Of a stretch of 64,000 nucleotides of DNA, positions 44,742-53,926 are shown in pieces (the stretch's first letter is position 1; each line of letters starts with the position of its first letter). The notes under the pieces are model-generated. The model ran no database searches and was not told where the DNA came from. It saw only the letters and a list, made by a program, of their open reading frames with translations. The stretch covers positions 31,760 to 95,759 of the forward strand of contig DKML01000001.1 of assembly GCA_002470515.1 (NCBI GenBank), given 5' to 3'. Made by a program: the position numbers and the translations under genes. Origin of the DNA: Proteobacteria bacterium UBA7415. GTDB taxonomy: Bacteria; Pseudomonadota; Gammaproteobacteria; Arenicellales; Arenicellaceae.

Positions 44742-45659
44742 ATGCTTGGTTTTTTTCCTCTATTAGCCGTCCTTGCGGGTGTTTTTGGCTACGTCCTTGC
44801 GCCACAGATAGCGTCATTAAAGAGCACCATTGTGCCGCTTCTAATGCTGATTATGTTGTGCATGGGGCTCACCCTTAAAGCCAGCGATTTCGTGGCGTTA
44901 CGGTCGCTTAAACGCGCATTCGCAATCGGTGTTGGTTTGCAGTTTTTAGTGATGCCGTTACTTGGCTTTGGTATTGCACTGTTGTTTGCCATGCCGCCTG
45001 AGCTGCAAGTTGGAATGATCTTGGTCGGCAGTGTTGCCGGTGGTACGGCATCCAACGTTATGACTTTTTTAGCACGTGGAAATGTTGCTTTATCGGTTGC
45101 CATGACCACCACATCAACGCTGTTTAGTATTGCGCTAACACCGCTTTGGTTGTCGTTGTTGAGCGATCAAAGTATTAGCATTCCCGCTAGTCAAATTTTC
45201 ACAAGTTTGATCAACATCATACTTATACCGATAGCCGTTGGTCTGGTCTTGGGTCGCGTACTGGGTGACCGCGTTAAAACCATAGAAAGCTACTTAGCGT
45301 TATTTGCGATGATGGTCATCCTGACCATCATCGCGATTGTTGTAAGTCTAAACGCGGGTGAGTTTGTTGTTATTGATTGGACCGTAATATTCGCGCCGTT
45401 GTTACACAATGTAATTGGCTTAACACTTGGATTTACCGCCGCTCGGTATATGGGGTTGGCGAGCGCAGAGCAGCGTACGATTGCGCTTGAAGTGGGAATG
45501 CAAAACTCTGGATTGGCTGCTGCACTCGCGATAAAGTTTTTTACTCCAGCGAGCGCACTACCTGCCGCATTCTTTAGCGTGTGGCTAAACGTAACGGGCG
45601 CGCTGTTTGCTCAAATCGCAACGCGCTCGTATAACTTAGAACGAAAGACATCAGAATGA
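44742..45659 (+). CDS. BASS-family (bile acid:sodium symporter-like) transporter
   Basis: 305 residues with nine or ten transmembrane helices. Family segments include LMLIMLCMGLTLKASDF, the GSVAGGTASNVMTFLARGNVALSVAMTTTSTL crossover region and ALEVGMQNSGLAAALA. BASS proteins import organic anions with sodium; the bacterial substrate may be pantoate or another keto acid, not bile acid. It is probably cotranscribed with the MBL hydrolase. Confidence 0.9.
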   Translation: MLGFFPLLAVLAGVFGYVLAPQIASLKSTIVPLLMLIMLCMGLTLKASDFVALRSLKRAFAIGVGLQFLVMPLLGFGIALLFAMPPELQVGMILVGSVAGGTASNVMTFLARGNVALSVAMTTTSTLFSIALTPLWLSLLSDQSISIPASQIFTSLINIILIPIAVGLVLGRVLGDRVKTIESYLALFAMMVILTIIAIVVSLNAGEFVVIDWTVIFAPLLHNVIGLTLGFTAARYMGLASAEQRTIALEVGMQNSGLAAALAIKFFTPASALPAAFFSVWLNVTGALFAQIATRSYNLERKTSE

Positions 45660-45688
45660 AGCGGCTAGTTATCTATTGAGTTTTCTAC

Positions 45689-46210
45689 TTAGTTCTCAAG
45701 CACCGAAATCATAATGTCGTCCGAGACATCGCCAATCAGCTCTTCTAACTCTTCTTCATCCATGCCTTCAGGCATGGCTAACATCATGTGCGCTCTAAAC
45801 AGTGTATAACCCGCCATTGAAGCGCTTTCGCAACCCGTATCTAAGCTGTCTACATTGACGTTAGCAGCACCTAATGCTCGAGTGATCTCGCCAATAATGC
45901 CTGGCCGGTCATTTGCTTCGACCATAATTTCGACTACGTTTACCGTATCGGAATCATCAATCACACCTTCAGCACTTTGCTCGGCAATAGTGATGCCTTG
46001 ATCGGCAAGTTCTGCAAATGCATCGAGCAAGTCGTCGCGTTTTTCATCGTCGATATCAATATGTACAATGCCCGCAAATTGCCCGCAAAGCCGCGACAAA
46101 CTACTTTCTAACCAATTGCCGTCGTGGGCAAGAACTTGGTCTGATATATCTTTAATAAGGTTTGGTCGATCTTCGGCAAATACCGACACAATCAATTTGT
46201 TGTTGCTCAT
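45689..46210 (-). CDS. gcvR: ACT-domain protein, GcvR-like glycine cleavage repressor
   Basis: 173 residues made of two ACT domains (about 5-80 and 90-170). Typical openings are LIVSVFAEDRPNLIKDISDQVLAHDGNWLESSLSRL and VNVVEIMVEANDRPGIIGEITRALGAANVNVDSL. In E. coli GcvR binds GcvA and represses the glycine cleavage operon. There is no gcvA partner in the window, so the role is inferred from the family. Confidence 0.85.
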   Translation of the reverse strand: MSNNKLIVSVFAEDRPNLIKDISDQVLAHDGNWLESSLSRLCGQFAGIVHIDIDDEKRDDLLDAFAELADQGITIAEQSAEGVIDDSDTVNVVEIMVEANDRPGIIGEITRALGAANVNVDSLDTGCESASMAGYTLFRAHMMLAMPEGMDEEELEELIGDVSDDIMISVLEN

Positions 46211-46243
46211 GAGCTTTTTACTCGGTGAAGTAGTAGTTTTAAT

Positions 46244-47809
46244 TCAGGACGAGCACGATAGCATGGAACAACCCACGCGCGTGCGTGCCCATTCAGGTCT
46301 TTTTGCGGCAAAGTTCTCCGCTCCTTGTTGCTCTTGGTACGGTTTCTGCAGTATGTCTAACAAGTCCTGCACCATTGAGTAGTCGCCCTTGTCGGCGAGG
46401 TCGATCGCTTGCTGGGCTAAGTAATTGCGGAATATATATTTTGGGTTCACGGCTTGCATCGCCTGAAACCGTTCGCTAGTTTCTCGATTGTCGGCCTCTA
46501 AGCGCGATTGATAATCTTCTAACCATTGCTGGGTAGTCGATTTAAATTCTTCGCTGTGGTTTTCTGGGTTGTAATACACGTCTTCAAGCTGCTCATAGTG
46601 AGTTACGTTTTGTTCAGACAACAGTCTGTAGAACAAGGTCATATCAGTTTCTGCAGTACTTAGCAGCGTTTCTAAACGTTGGAACAACTCCTCATCGCCT
46701 TTCGTATAATTTAGAAACCCAAGTTTGTCGGCCATCATTTGCAACCATAAACCTTGGTAGTCAGCTTGAAAATGCTCAAGCGTTTTTTCTAGGGCTTTGG
46801 CATCCTCAATCAAAGGGTAGAGGCTGTTTGCCAGTTGGTACAAATTCCAAAGCGCTATATTGGGTTGCTGGCTGTAACGATAGCGTCGATTCTCAGCGTC
46901 AGTTGTATTGGGCGTCCATTCAGGGTCAAAACTGTCTAACCAACCGTAAGGACCATAGTCGATGGTTAAGCCTAGAATCGACATGTTGTCGGTGTTCATA
47001 ACGCCATGCACAAAGCCCACACGCATCCAGCCGACAATCATCTGGGCGGTTAGAGCGGCCACTTTTTGGAACCACGCTAGATACAGCTCTTTGCTGCCTG
47101 GCGCATGATCATCAAGCAACTCGCTAAAATGGTGCTCGATGGTAAAGTCGGCCAACTGCTTTAGCTCGTCGTTCTGCTTGCGCGAGGCAAATATCTGAAA
47201 ATTACCAAACCTAAGAAAACTTGGGGATACTCGGCACACAATGGCGCCCGGCTCATAAGCAGCATTGCCGTTGTACATCATATCTCTGAGCACTTGTTCA
47301 CCCGTGGTCATTAAACTCAACGCGCGGGTTGTAGGAATGCCTAAGTGATGCATGGCTTCGCTGCACATAAACTCTCTTACCGACGATCGCAGTACAGCTA
47401 AACCATCAGCCGTTCGCGAATAAGGTGTAATGCCTGAGCCTTTAAGCTGTATTGCTAAATGCTCTCCATTCGCGGTAAGCACTTCGCCTAAGTTGATGGC
47501 TCGACCATCGCCTAACTGACCAGCCCAATGGCCGAACTGATGGCCGCCATAACACATGGCATAGGGTTGCATACCTTCGAGCTTCTGATTACCAGAGAAC
47601 ACCTGCAAAAATTCATCACTGGCCAAATCTTGTTCTGATAAACCGAGATCGCTCGCTACATCAGTAGAGACAGCGACCACGGATGGCGCGGCTACTGGAG
47701 TCGGATCTACAAATGAATAAACGGCATTGTTAACTTGGCGCCTAGAGTTGCTTGTTTCTGGGTCGGCCGGCAGCTGGTTTACAATTCGGTTGTCAAACTG
47801 AAGGTGCAT
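46244..47809 (-). CDS. selO: Protein adenylyltransferase SelO (YdiU)
   Basis: 521 residues. Pseudokinase-like enzyme that transfers AMP to protein Ser/Thr/Tyr. Diagnostic parts are AMCYGGHQFGHWAGQLGDGRAINLGE, LKGSGITPYSRTADGLAVLRSSVREFMCSEAMHHLGIPTTRAL and the metal site GVMNTDNMSILGLTIDYGPYGWLD. The C-terminus ends LSCSS, with Cys where mammalian SelO has selenocysteine. Its start overlaps the ampG-like gene by 17 bp. Confidence 0.95.
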   Translation of the reverse strand: MHLQFDNRIVNQLPADPETSNSRRQVNNAVYSFVDPTPVAAPSVVAVSTDVASDLGLSEQDLASDEFLQVFSGNQKLEGMQPYAMCYGGHQFGHWAGQLGDGRAINLGEVLTANGEHLAIQLKGSGITPYSRTADGLAVLRSSVREFMCSEAMHHLGIPTTRALSLMTTGEQVLRDMMYNGNAAYEPGAIVCRVSPSFLRFGNFQIFASRKQNDELKQLADFTIEHHFSELLDDHAPGSKELYLAWFQKVAALTAQMIVGWMRVGFVHGVMNTDNMSILGLTIDYGPYGWLDSFDPEWTPNTTDAENRRYRYSQQPNIALWNLYQLANSLYPLIEDAKALEKTLEHFQADYQGLWLQMMADKLGFLNYTKGDEELFQRLETLLSTAETDMTLFYRLLSEQNVTHYEQLEDVYYNPENHSEEFKSTTQQWLEDYQSRLEADNRETSERFQAMQAVNPKYIFRNYLAQQAIDLADKGDYSMVQDLLDILQKPYQEQQGAENFAAKRPEWARTRVGCSMLSCSS

Positions 47810-49343
47810 TTTCTGTGCTCAATTTAAGTTTATCTTTGAGTACATAAATAAGGACGATCACTGGGATTCCCATAGCACTCGCCAACAGAAAGAAATTAGG
47901 GTAGCCCATTACATCGACTAGGGTCCCGGAGAAGCCGGCAATTAGCTTTGGAAACAAGGTCATAACTGAACTAAAAATGGCGTACTGAGTCGCGGTGAAT
48001 GACACATTGGTTAAGCTCGACAGCCACGCAATAAAGGCCGCAATCGCGATTCCTTGGCTTAGGTTGTCAATGACTATCACCCCAGCAAGATATTCGATTA
48101 GCGGTTGTTGGTACGCGAGCCACACAAAAGCTAAATTCGTAAAGGCTACTAAAACGGCACCCAACATTAGAATACGCATTACGCCATAGCGTAAAGCTAA
48201 GATACCACCAAGAAAGCTGCCTGTAATGGTCATAACTACGCCGAACACTTTTGTAACGGACGCAATTTCAGCCTTGCTGTAACCCAGGTCATGATAAAAA
48301 ACGTTAGTAATCACGCCCATTACAATGTCAGACACACGATAGAAGCCAACGAGTAGCAGCACCCAAATCGCAAGCTTTCCATAACGCGCGAAGAAGTCCT
48401 GTATAGGCTCTACATACCCTTGATTTACCATGTCGCGATCTACTAAATTGAGTCGCAGACTCGCCTTGGCTACAAAAAATGCGGCCGCTAAGGCGATTGC
48501 CAATACACCACTTCCATACGTAAATCCAAAAACACCCTGTACACCACCATCAAACCATTTGGGCGCGTCAGGGGTTATTAAAAACACCGCAACAAAACCT
48601 AATATAGAAGCGCAAAACACTAGAAAGAATTTAGCGTAGTCGGATGTTGCTGCAGAATACGCGCGATCCCTTGATTGCATTGGCTCGCTAATACTGAATG
48701 TAGTGGCAACGCCAATTAGCATCGCGCCAGCCATACAGGAGTAAGCTAAACGCCAAGCGTCGTAGCTATAGTGATCTGTGGTGCTGCCAAAATATTGAGC
48801 AAGGTAAATAGCACCTGCACCAGCAACGATCATCGCGGTACGGTAACCTGCAACATAAGTAGACGACAACATGGCCTGTAGTCGAGGTTCAGCTGATTCG
48901 ATGCGAAACGCGTCAATCACCACGTCTTGCGTGGCTGACGAGAACCCTAAGAGCACGGCAGCAATGGCGACGGCAGTAAGACTGTCTTGCGGATCGGTAT
49001 TGGCCATCAACAAGATTGAGGCAATTATACTGAACTGGCTCAATAGCAACCATGAACGCCGCCGACCTAACAGCCGACTCAAAACCGGAATTGGCAGGCG
49101 GTCGACCAACGGCGCCCAAACAAATTTAAACGAATAACCGAGCGCAGCCCAGCTAAAAAATGTAACAGCCGATCGCGATACACCAGCCTCGGCCAACCAC
49201 AGCGAGAGACTTGAGAAGATCAACAGAATAGGGATACCTGCTGAAAACCCCAGGAAGAGCATAATCCACACCGAAGGCTCTAACCACCAACGTTGGCCCG
49301 CTGGCGGCTCGACACTACTTAATGCTTCGGTGGCTTTAATCAT
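47793..49343 (-). CDS. ampG: AmpG-family MFS muropeptide permease
   Basis: 516 residues, 12-14 transmembrane helices. The AmpG subfamily shows LFLGFSAGIPILLIFSSLSLWLAEAGVSRSAVTFFSWAALGYSFKFVWAPLVDRLP and SSATQDVVIDAFRIE. It imports GlcNAc-anhydroMurNAc peptides for wall recycling. It overlaps both selO (17 bp) and xthA (4 bp), so the three form one minus-strand unit. Confidence 0.9.
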   Translation of the reverse strand: MIKATEALSSVEPPAGQRWWLEPSVWIMLFLGFSAGIPILLIFSSLSLWLAEAGVSRSAVTFFSWAALGYSFKFVWAPLVDRLPIPVLSRLLGRRRSWLLLSQFSIIASILLMANTDPQDSLTAVAIAAVLLGFSSATQDVVIDAFRIESAEPRLQAMLSSTYVAGYRTAMIVAGAGAIYLAQYFGSTTDHYSYDAWRLAYSCMAGAMLIGVATTFSISEPMQSRDRAYSAATSDYAKFFLVFCASILGFVAVFLITPDAPKWFDGGVQGVFGFTYGSGVLAIALAAAFFVAKASLRLNLVDRDMVNQGYVEPIQDFFARYGKLAIWVLLLVGFYRVSDIVMGVITNVFYHDLGYSKAEIASVTKVFGVVMTITGSFLGGILALRYGVMRILMLGAVLVAFTNLAFVWLAYQQPLIEYLAGVIVIDNLSQGIAIAAFIAWLSSLTNVSFTATQYAIFSSVMTLFPKLIAGFSGTLVDVMGYPNFFLLASAMGIPVIVLIYVLKDKLKLSTENAPSV

Positions 49344-50161
49344 AGTTTTATATCGTACTCAAGGACGAGTGGGGCGTGGTCAGAAAAACGTTGATCCTTA
49401 TAGATTAGATCGGAACCAGGAATTACGGTCGATTCTAAATTTTTGGAAATAACATGGTAGTCAATTCGCCAACCTGTATTGTTTGCCCACGCTTGGCCTC
49501 GGTTAGACCACCACGTGTATTGTTCGTCTTGGTCGTTAACTAAACGAAATGCATCTCTAAAACCGGCATCACCTTTAGCTGGAACGCCTGTTTCAGGATC
49601 AGTCTCGCCGAACAACCAGTCTAACCATTGGCGCTCTTCAGGTAAGAAGCCAGAGCGTTTTTGGTTGCCGCGCCAGTTCTTAATGTCGCGTTTTTTGTGA
49701 ACAATATTCCAGTCTCCACAAATGATCCAACGGCGGCCAGACGCGACCATTTCGGCAAGTCTCGCCTCCATGCGATCCATTAGATCAATCTTAAACTCTT
49801 GGCGTTCCTCTTTGCTTGAGCCTGACGGCATATACAACGAAATAACACTTAAGTCACCAAAATCGGCCTGAATAAAGCGCCCTTCAAAATCGGCGTCTTC
49901 AAAACCTTCGCCTAGCCCGTAGTGCACCTCATCTGGCTCGCGCTTACAGTACAATGCAACACCGCTGTAGCCCTTTTTCTCGGCCGAGTGCAGGTATGTG
50001 TGCACGCCTTCTGGGTAAAATGGGGCACCTTGGATTTGGTCAGGTTGCGCCTTTAATTCTTGTACGCAAACCACGTCTGCATCCTCTTTGGCTAACCATT
50101 CAAACAAACCCTTTTTGGCAGATGCACGAATTCCGTTTACATTGACTGAGATAACTTTCAT
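49340..50161 (-). CDS. xthA: Exodeoxyribonuclease III
   Basis: 273 residues from the ATG at 50161; the extra 16 residues upstream to 50209 are outside the family start. AP endonuclease and 3'-5' exonuclease in base excision repair. Motifs: MKVISVNVNGIRASAKKG, VCVQELKAQPDQI (metal Glu), SLYMPSG, ICGDWNIVHKKRDI, and SDHAPLVLEYD at the end. Divergent from pyrE. Confidence 0.95.
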   Translation of the reverse strand: MKVISVNVNGIRASAKKGLFEWLAKEDADVVCVQELKAQPDQIQGAPFYPEGVHTYLHSAEKKGYSGVALYCKREPDEVHYGLGEGFEDADFEGRFIQADFGDLSVISLYMPSGSSKEERQEFKIDLMDRMEARLAEMVASGRRWIICGDWNIVHKKRDIKNWRGNQKRSGFLPEERQWLDWLFGETDPETGVPAKGDAGFRDAFRLVNDQDEQYTWWSNRGQAWANNTGWRIDYHVISKNLESTVIPGSDLIYKDQRFSDHAPLVLEYDIKL

Positions 50162-50191
50162 TTTTTTGGCGTTAGAATTGATTCGAGCCAG

Positions 50192-50197
50192 TATAAT
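50192..50197 (+). promoter_or_regulatory. Candidate pyrE -10 element
   Basis: TATAAT lies 27 bp before the pyrE ATG with a weak -35 region. The leader would be about 20 bases, with AAAGGA as ribosome site. No attenuator of the E. coli rph-pyrE type is visible. Confidence 0.45.
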
Positions 50198-50223
50198 ACT
50201 GGAAACCACAAAGGAATTTGCAG

Positions 50224-50883
50224 ATGCTACCGTATCAAGAGAAGTTTATTCAATTCGCACTTAAAACTGGTGTGCTTAAGTTTGGAGAGTTCACTCTAAA
50301 GTCAGGCCGCGTAAGCCCGTATTTCTTTAATACGGGTCTGTTTAACAGCGGTGCGTCTATGTTGCAGTTCAGCCGCTTTTTCGCGCAGAGCATCGACAAC
50401 GCAGATCTCAAATTCGATGTATTGTTTGGCCCAGCCTACAAAGGCATCACTTTGGCATGTGCTGTGGCAATGGCCTTATCAGAGAACTCGGGTCAAGAGA
50501 TTCCGTTTGCATTCAACCGTAAAGAAGCCAAAGATCACGGTGAGGGCGGGAGCATGGTAGGCGCTGCTATTAAGGGAAATGTCGCGATAATCGATGATGT
50601 CATTACGGCTGGCACCGCCATTCGAGAGTCCTTCACGCTTATCAAGGCGTTTAACGCGGTTCCGAGCGCAGTATTTCTAGCATTGGATCGCCAGGAAGTG
50701 GGGCAAGTGGACGGCAAGCCGACTGACTTTTCGGCGATACAACAGGTTGAGCAAGAATTTAGTATTCCTGTAGTCGCCATCGCGACCATGAGCAATCTAA
50801 TTGAGTTTCTCAAATCTGAGCCTGATATGATTGCCAATCTTGACGCGATGCGCGAGTATCGCGACCAGTACGGCATTCGCTAG
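50224..50883 (+). CDS. pyrE: Orotate phosphoribosyltransferase
   Basis: 219 residues from the ATG at 50224 (AAAGGA eight bases upstream); a TTG two codons earlier is less likely. It converts orotate and PRPP to orotidine-5'-phosphate in pyrimidine synthesis. FTLKSGRVSPYFFNTG, the flexible loop FNRKEAKDHGEGG and the PRPP motif VAIIDDVITAGTA are complete. Followed by cca after 3 bp. Confidence 0.96.
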   Translation: MLPYQEKFIQFALKTGVLKFGEFTLKSGRVSPYFFNTGLFNSGASMLQFSRFFAQSIDNADLKFDVLFGPAYKGITLACAVAMALSENSGQEIPFAFNRKEAKDHGEGGSMVGAAIKGNVAIIDDVITAGTAIRESFTLIKAFNAVPSAVFLALDRQEVGQVDGKPTDFSAIQQVEQEFSIPVVAIATMSNLIEFLKSEPDMIANLDAMREYRDQYGIR

Positions 50884-50886
50884 CAC

Positions 50887-52179
50887 ATGCCTTCACCCGA
50901 GTCTCCAGCCAAGCCTATTGCGGAATCATTAAAGGCGCTCGACTGCTATTTAGTGGGTGGAGCAGTTCGCGATGAAATCTTGGGTAAGCCAGTGGCCGAT
51001 CAAGACTGGGTTGTTGTTGGGGCAACCGTTCAGCAAATGCTTGATCTAGGCTTACGACCTGTAGGGCAAGACTTTCCCGTTTTTATTAATCCAGAAAATG
51101 GCCAGGAATATGCCTTAGCAAGAACTGAGCGCAAAACTGCGAAGGGTTACACGGGGTTTGAATTTCATGCTTCGCCGGATGTCACGCTAGAAGACGATCT
51201 GGCGCGTCGCGACTTAACCGTAAATGCGATGGCAAAATCATTTACGGGTGAAATCATTGATCCCTTCAACGGTGCGCAAGACATTCGCAAAAAACTGTTG
51301 CGACACGTATCACCTGCATTTGTAGAAGACCCCGTGCGTATTCTCAGAGTGGCTCGTTTTGCAGCTCGCTTTAAATTTGACGTTGCGCCCGAAACAAAAG
51401 AGCTTATGCAAACCATGGTGAACAACGGCGAGGTTGACTCGCTAGTCGCTGAACGTGTTTGGCAAGAAATGCACAAAGCTTTGCAAACCGACCATCCGCA
51501 TATTTTTTTGCAGGTGCTAAGAGAGTGTGGCGCACTAGCAAGAATTCTACCTGAGGTTGATACCTTGTATGGCGTACCTCAAACGAAGACCTACCACCCG
51601 GAAGTGGACACTGGCATTCACATGGAAATGGTGATGGAACAAGTTGCCCTTATAAGCCCTGATCCAATGGTACGCTTTGCTGCATTAGTTCATGACTTGG
51701 GCAAAGGTGTAACCCCAGAGCATATCCTACCATCGCATCGGGGCCACGAGACGGCCGGCGTGCCTCTGATTAAGGAACTTTGCGCGCGGCTAAGAGTACC
51801 CAATCAATACCAATCATTGGCACTGGCTGTTGGTGAATACCATTTGCACATGCACAAGATGTTTACTTTACGACCCGAAACTATCTTAAAAGTGCTAGAA
51901 AAGACGCGGTCGCTGTCAGACCCTCAGCGTGCATCACAGATCGCCGACGCATGTTTAGCTGATGCGCGCGGACGTACTGGCTTTGAAACTAGAGAATATC
52001 CACAAGCGCGGCTTTATGTAGAAACGCAACGCGCAGCGGCCTCTGTCAATGCGGGTGAAATAGCCGCGCGGTATGAAGGCACCGAGGCGATCAAGCAAAA
52101 CATTGCGCGAGCTCGAAGCACCGCAATCGAAGCGGCTCGTGCCGCCTTTGTTAACGAAAACGAAATCATGATCGAATAA
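50887..52179 (+). CDS. cca: CCA tRNA nucleotidyltransferase (multifunctional type)
   Basis: 430 residues. Adds or repairs the 3' CCA of tRNA. Class II nucleotidyltransferase head CYLVGGAVRDEILGKPVADQDWVVVGA (catalytic Asp pair in DQD), RRDLTVNAMA and RILRVARFAARF. A C-terminal HD domain (VRFAALVHDLGKGVTPEHILPSHRGHE) gives phosphatase or phosphodiesterase activity as in E. coli. Convergent with the dipeptidase gene with a 1-bp gap. Confidence 0.94.
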   Translation: MPSPESPAKPIAESLKALDCYLVGGAVRDEILGKPVADQDWVVVGATVQQMLDLGLRPVGQDFPVFINPENGQEYALARTERKTAKGYTGFEFHASPDVTLEDDLARRDLTVNAMAKSFTGEIIDPFNGAQDIRKKLLRHVSPAFVEDPVRILRVARFAARFKFDVAPETKELMQTMVNNGEVDSLVAERVWQEMHKALQTDHPHIFLQVLRECGALARILPEVDTLYGVPQTKTYHPEVDTGIHMEMVMEQVALISPDPMVRFAALVHDLGKGVTPEHILPSHRGHETAGVPLIKELCARLRVPNQYQSLALAVGEYHLHMHKMFTLRPETILKVLEKTRSLSDPQRASQIADACLADARGRTGFETREYPQARLYVETQRAAASVNAGEIAARYEGTEAIKQNIARARSTAIEAARAAFVNENEIMIE

Positions 52180-52180
52180 G

Positions 52181-53353
52181 CTAATCTGGTAAGTTTTCGC
52201 TCAAAAATCGTACCATATTACCGCCCATCACTTTACGAATCGCCGATTCAGGCATGTTTCGGTCAAGCATAGTTTGCGTCAGTACGGCCATTTCGCTTGC
52301 ATCAAACGATGTCTCCACCGTGCCGTCGAAGTCAGAACCTAACGCCACATGATCTTCACCCACCAAAGCGACACCGTACTCAATGGCCTCTATAACGCTT
52401 TCTGGGCTAGAACCGCACACTGCACCAGGCCAAAATCCTACGGCAATCAAACCGCCGGCTTCGGCAATTTGGAGCATCAGCTCATCAGCAATGTTTCTGG
52501 GAGTATCGCAGTGTCCCTTAAAACCAGTGTGACTGATCACCAATGGAGCGGTACTCTGCGCTAATACATCCCGCACGGTGGCTTCTGATGAATGAGACAC
52601 GTCTACAATAATATCTTTTGCCTGCATAATCTCGACAGCTTGTTTGCCAAAAGCAGTTAAACCAGCTTTGCTTGTGCCGTGGAGCGAACCTCCTAATGCA
52701 TTGTCAAAAAAGTGCTGCAAGCTCATCATGCGGAAGCCGGCGTCGTAAAGCACGTCTATGTTGTCTAAGTTTGCATGGAGCGCATGTGATCCTTCGGTAC
52801 CGATTAACCCCGCAGCAAAATCATGATTGGTTTCGCGCGCCATTTGCCAATCAGCGAGATCAGACTTGGTCAAAATTAGTGCGAAATCATAAGGTCGTTT
52901 TTGCGCTAATTCACGAATTTTAGCAGCTTGATACAACGCTCGTTCAGTTAGACTCGACCACGTTGCTGCCGGCCACATTTGTGCCAACGCCAACACAGTA
53001 ATTTTGTCTATTGTGCTGGTTTTGTTACTCTCGTAGTTTTGGCCTAAAGGTGACTTGGTGACCGTAGTAAACATTTGAATGCCCAGATTGCCTTCTTGCA
53101 TCCTCGCCAAATCAACATGACCAACGTCGTGCCGACCCTGCATGTTTCGGTTCCACAGAGCTGTATCGGCATGCCAATCACCGACAATTAGCGACGCGTG
53201 CAATGCGGCGGCTTCTTCACTAATCTTAAAAGGTTCATGTTCAGTTACTGGATTCAATATCCAGTCAGCAATTCTAACGCCCAGCGTAGTTGTGAAAAGT
53301 GTAACTATCACCACGACAGCAAGCAAAACGAGAATCTTTTTCTTCATCGCCAA
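52181..53353 (-). CDS. Membrane dipeptidase (peptidase family M19)
   Basis: 390 residues. An N-terminal hydrophobic helix (about 5-25) acts as signal or anchor. Zinc ligands are in VGDWHADTALW (HxD), the bridging Glu in LIGTEGSHAL, His in VDVSHSS and VISHTGF, and Asp in LGSDFDGTVE. This is the renal-dipeptidase-like family, which cleaves dipeptides, including some with D-residues. Probably periplasmic. Confidence 0.9.
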   Translation of the reverse strand: MAMKKKILVLLAVVVIVTLFTTTLGVRIADWILNPVTEHEPFKISEEAAALHASLIVGDWHADTALWNRNMQGRHDVGHVDLARMQEGNLGIQMFTTVTKSPLGQNYESNKTSTIDKITVLALAQMWPAATWSSLTERALYQAAKIRELAQKRPYDFALILTKSDLADWQMARETNHDFAAGLIGTEGSHALHANLDNIDVLYDAGFRMMSLQHFFDNALGGSLHGTSKAGLTAFGKQAVEIMQAKDIIVDVSHSSEATVRDVLAQSTAPLVISHTGFKGHCDTPRNIADELMLQIAEAGGLIAVGFWPGAVCGSSPESVIEAIEYGVALVGEDHVALGSDFDGTVETSFDASEMAVLTQTMLDRNMPESAIRKVMGGNMVRFLSENLPD

Positions 53354-53377
53354 TTTCCTTTATTTATCGAAGACAGT

Positions 53378-53926
53378 TCACCAAACCAAATCGTCGGGTA
53401 CTTCATACGCCGCATAAGGGTCCTCTTGACCTTTAGTTTTATCGCTTTCTTTAGTTGTTTCTTTTGACAAAAACACCACCGCGGCTGAATGTCTCTCGTT
53501 TAACTTTTGTGCTGCAGTCTTTGGTACTACTTCAAACCGCTGGCCAGCGGTAACGACTACCGCGAGGGTTCCTTTGCTCAATCCACGACGCTGCTCAGGA
53601 GTAACTACTATGCTCTTCACCTTCTTTTTGTGGGTGAAATTAAAGCTGTCTTCGGCGTTTTCTCGATCGAGCTTTGCATGATTCACTAGCTGCAACACTT
53701 GAGCGTCTATTTCTTTTTGTTTGCGTTCGGCCTCTCGCTGCTCATTGAGTACGCGATCACGTTTAGCCTTTTTGATCATGGCCTGTTGCGCGCGCAATGT
53801 TTCTTCAGACACCTTTACGCGGTCCTTTTTAGCAGCCTTAGGTTGTTTCTTTGGCTTTCGGTTTTGTCCTTTTACTTTGGGCTTAACTAGGCCCATTTGT
53901 TTTAACTGATCTTGTAGCGTGCTCAT
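53378..53926 (-). CDS. DUF2058 family protein (YaiL-like)
   Basis: 182 residues. Basic N-terminal region (MSTLQDQLKQMGLVKPKVKGQNRKPKKQPKAAKKDR), then a charged coiled-coil-like helix and a small C-terminal domain ending AAYEVPDDLVW. This start and end are typical of DUF2058 proteins, a nucleoprotein-like family of unknown role. It overlaps hslO by 4 bp. Confidence 0.88.
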   Translation of the reverse strand: MSTLQDQLKQMGLVKPKVKGQNRKPKKQPKAAKKDRVKVSEETLRAQQAMIKKAKRDRVLNEQREAERKQKEIDAQVLQLVNHAKLDRENAEDSFNFTHKKKVKSIVVTPEQRRGLSKGTLAVVVTAGQRFEVVPKTAAQKLNERHSAAVVFLSKETTKESDKTKGQEDPYAAYEVPDDLVW

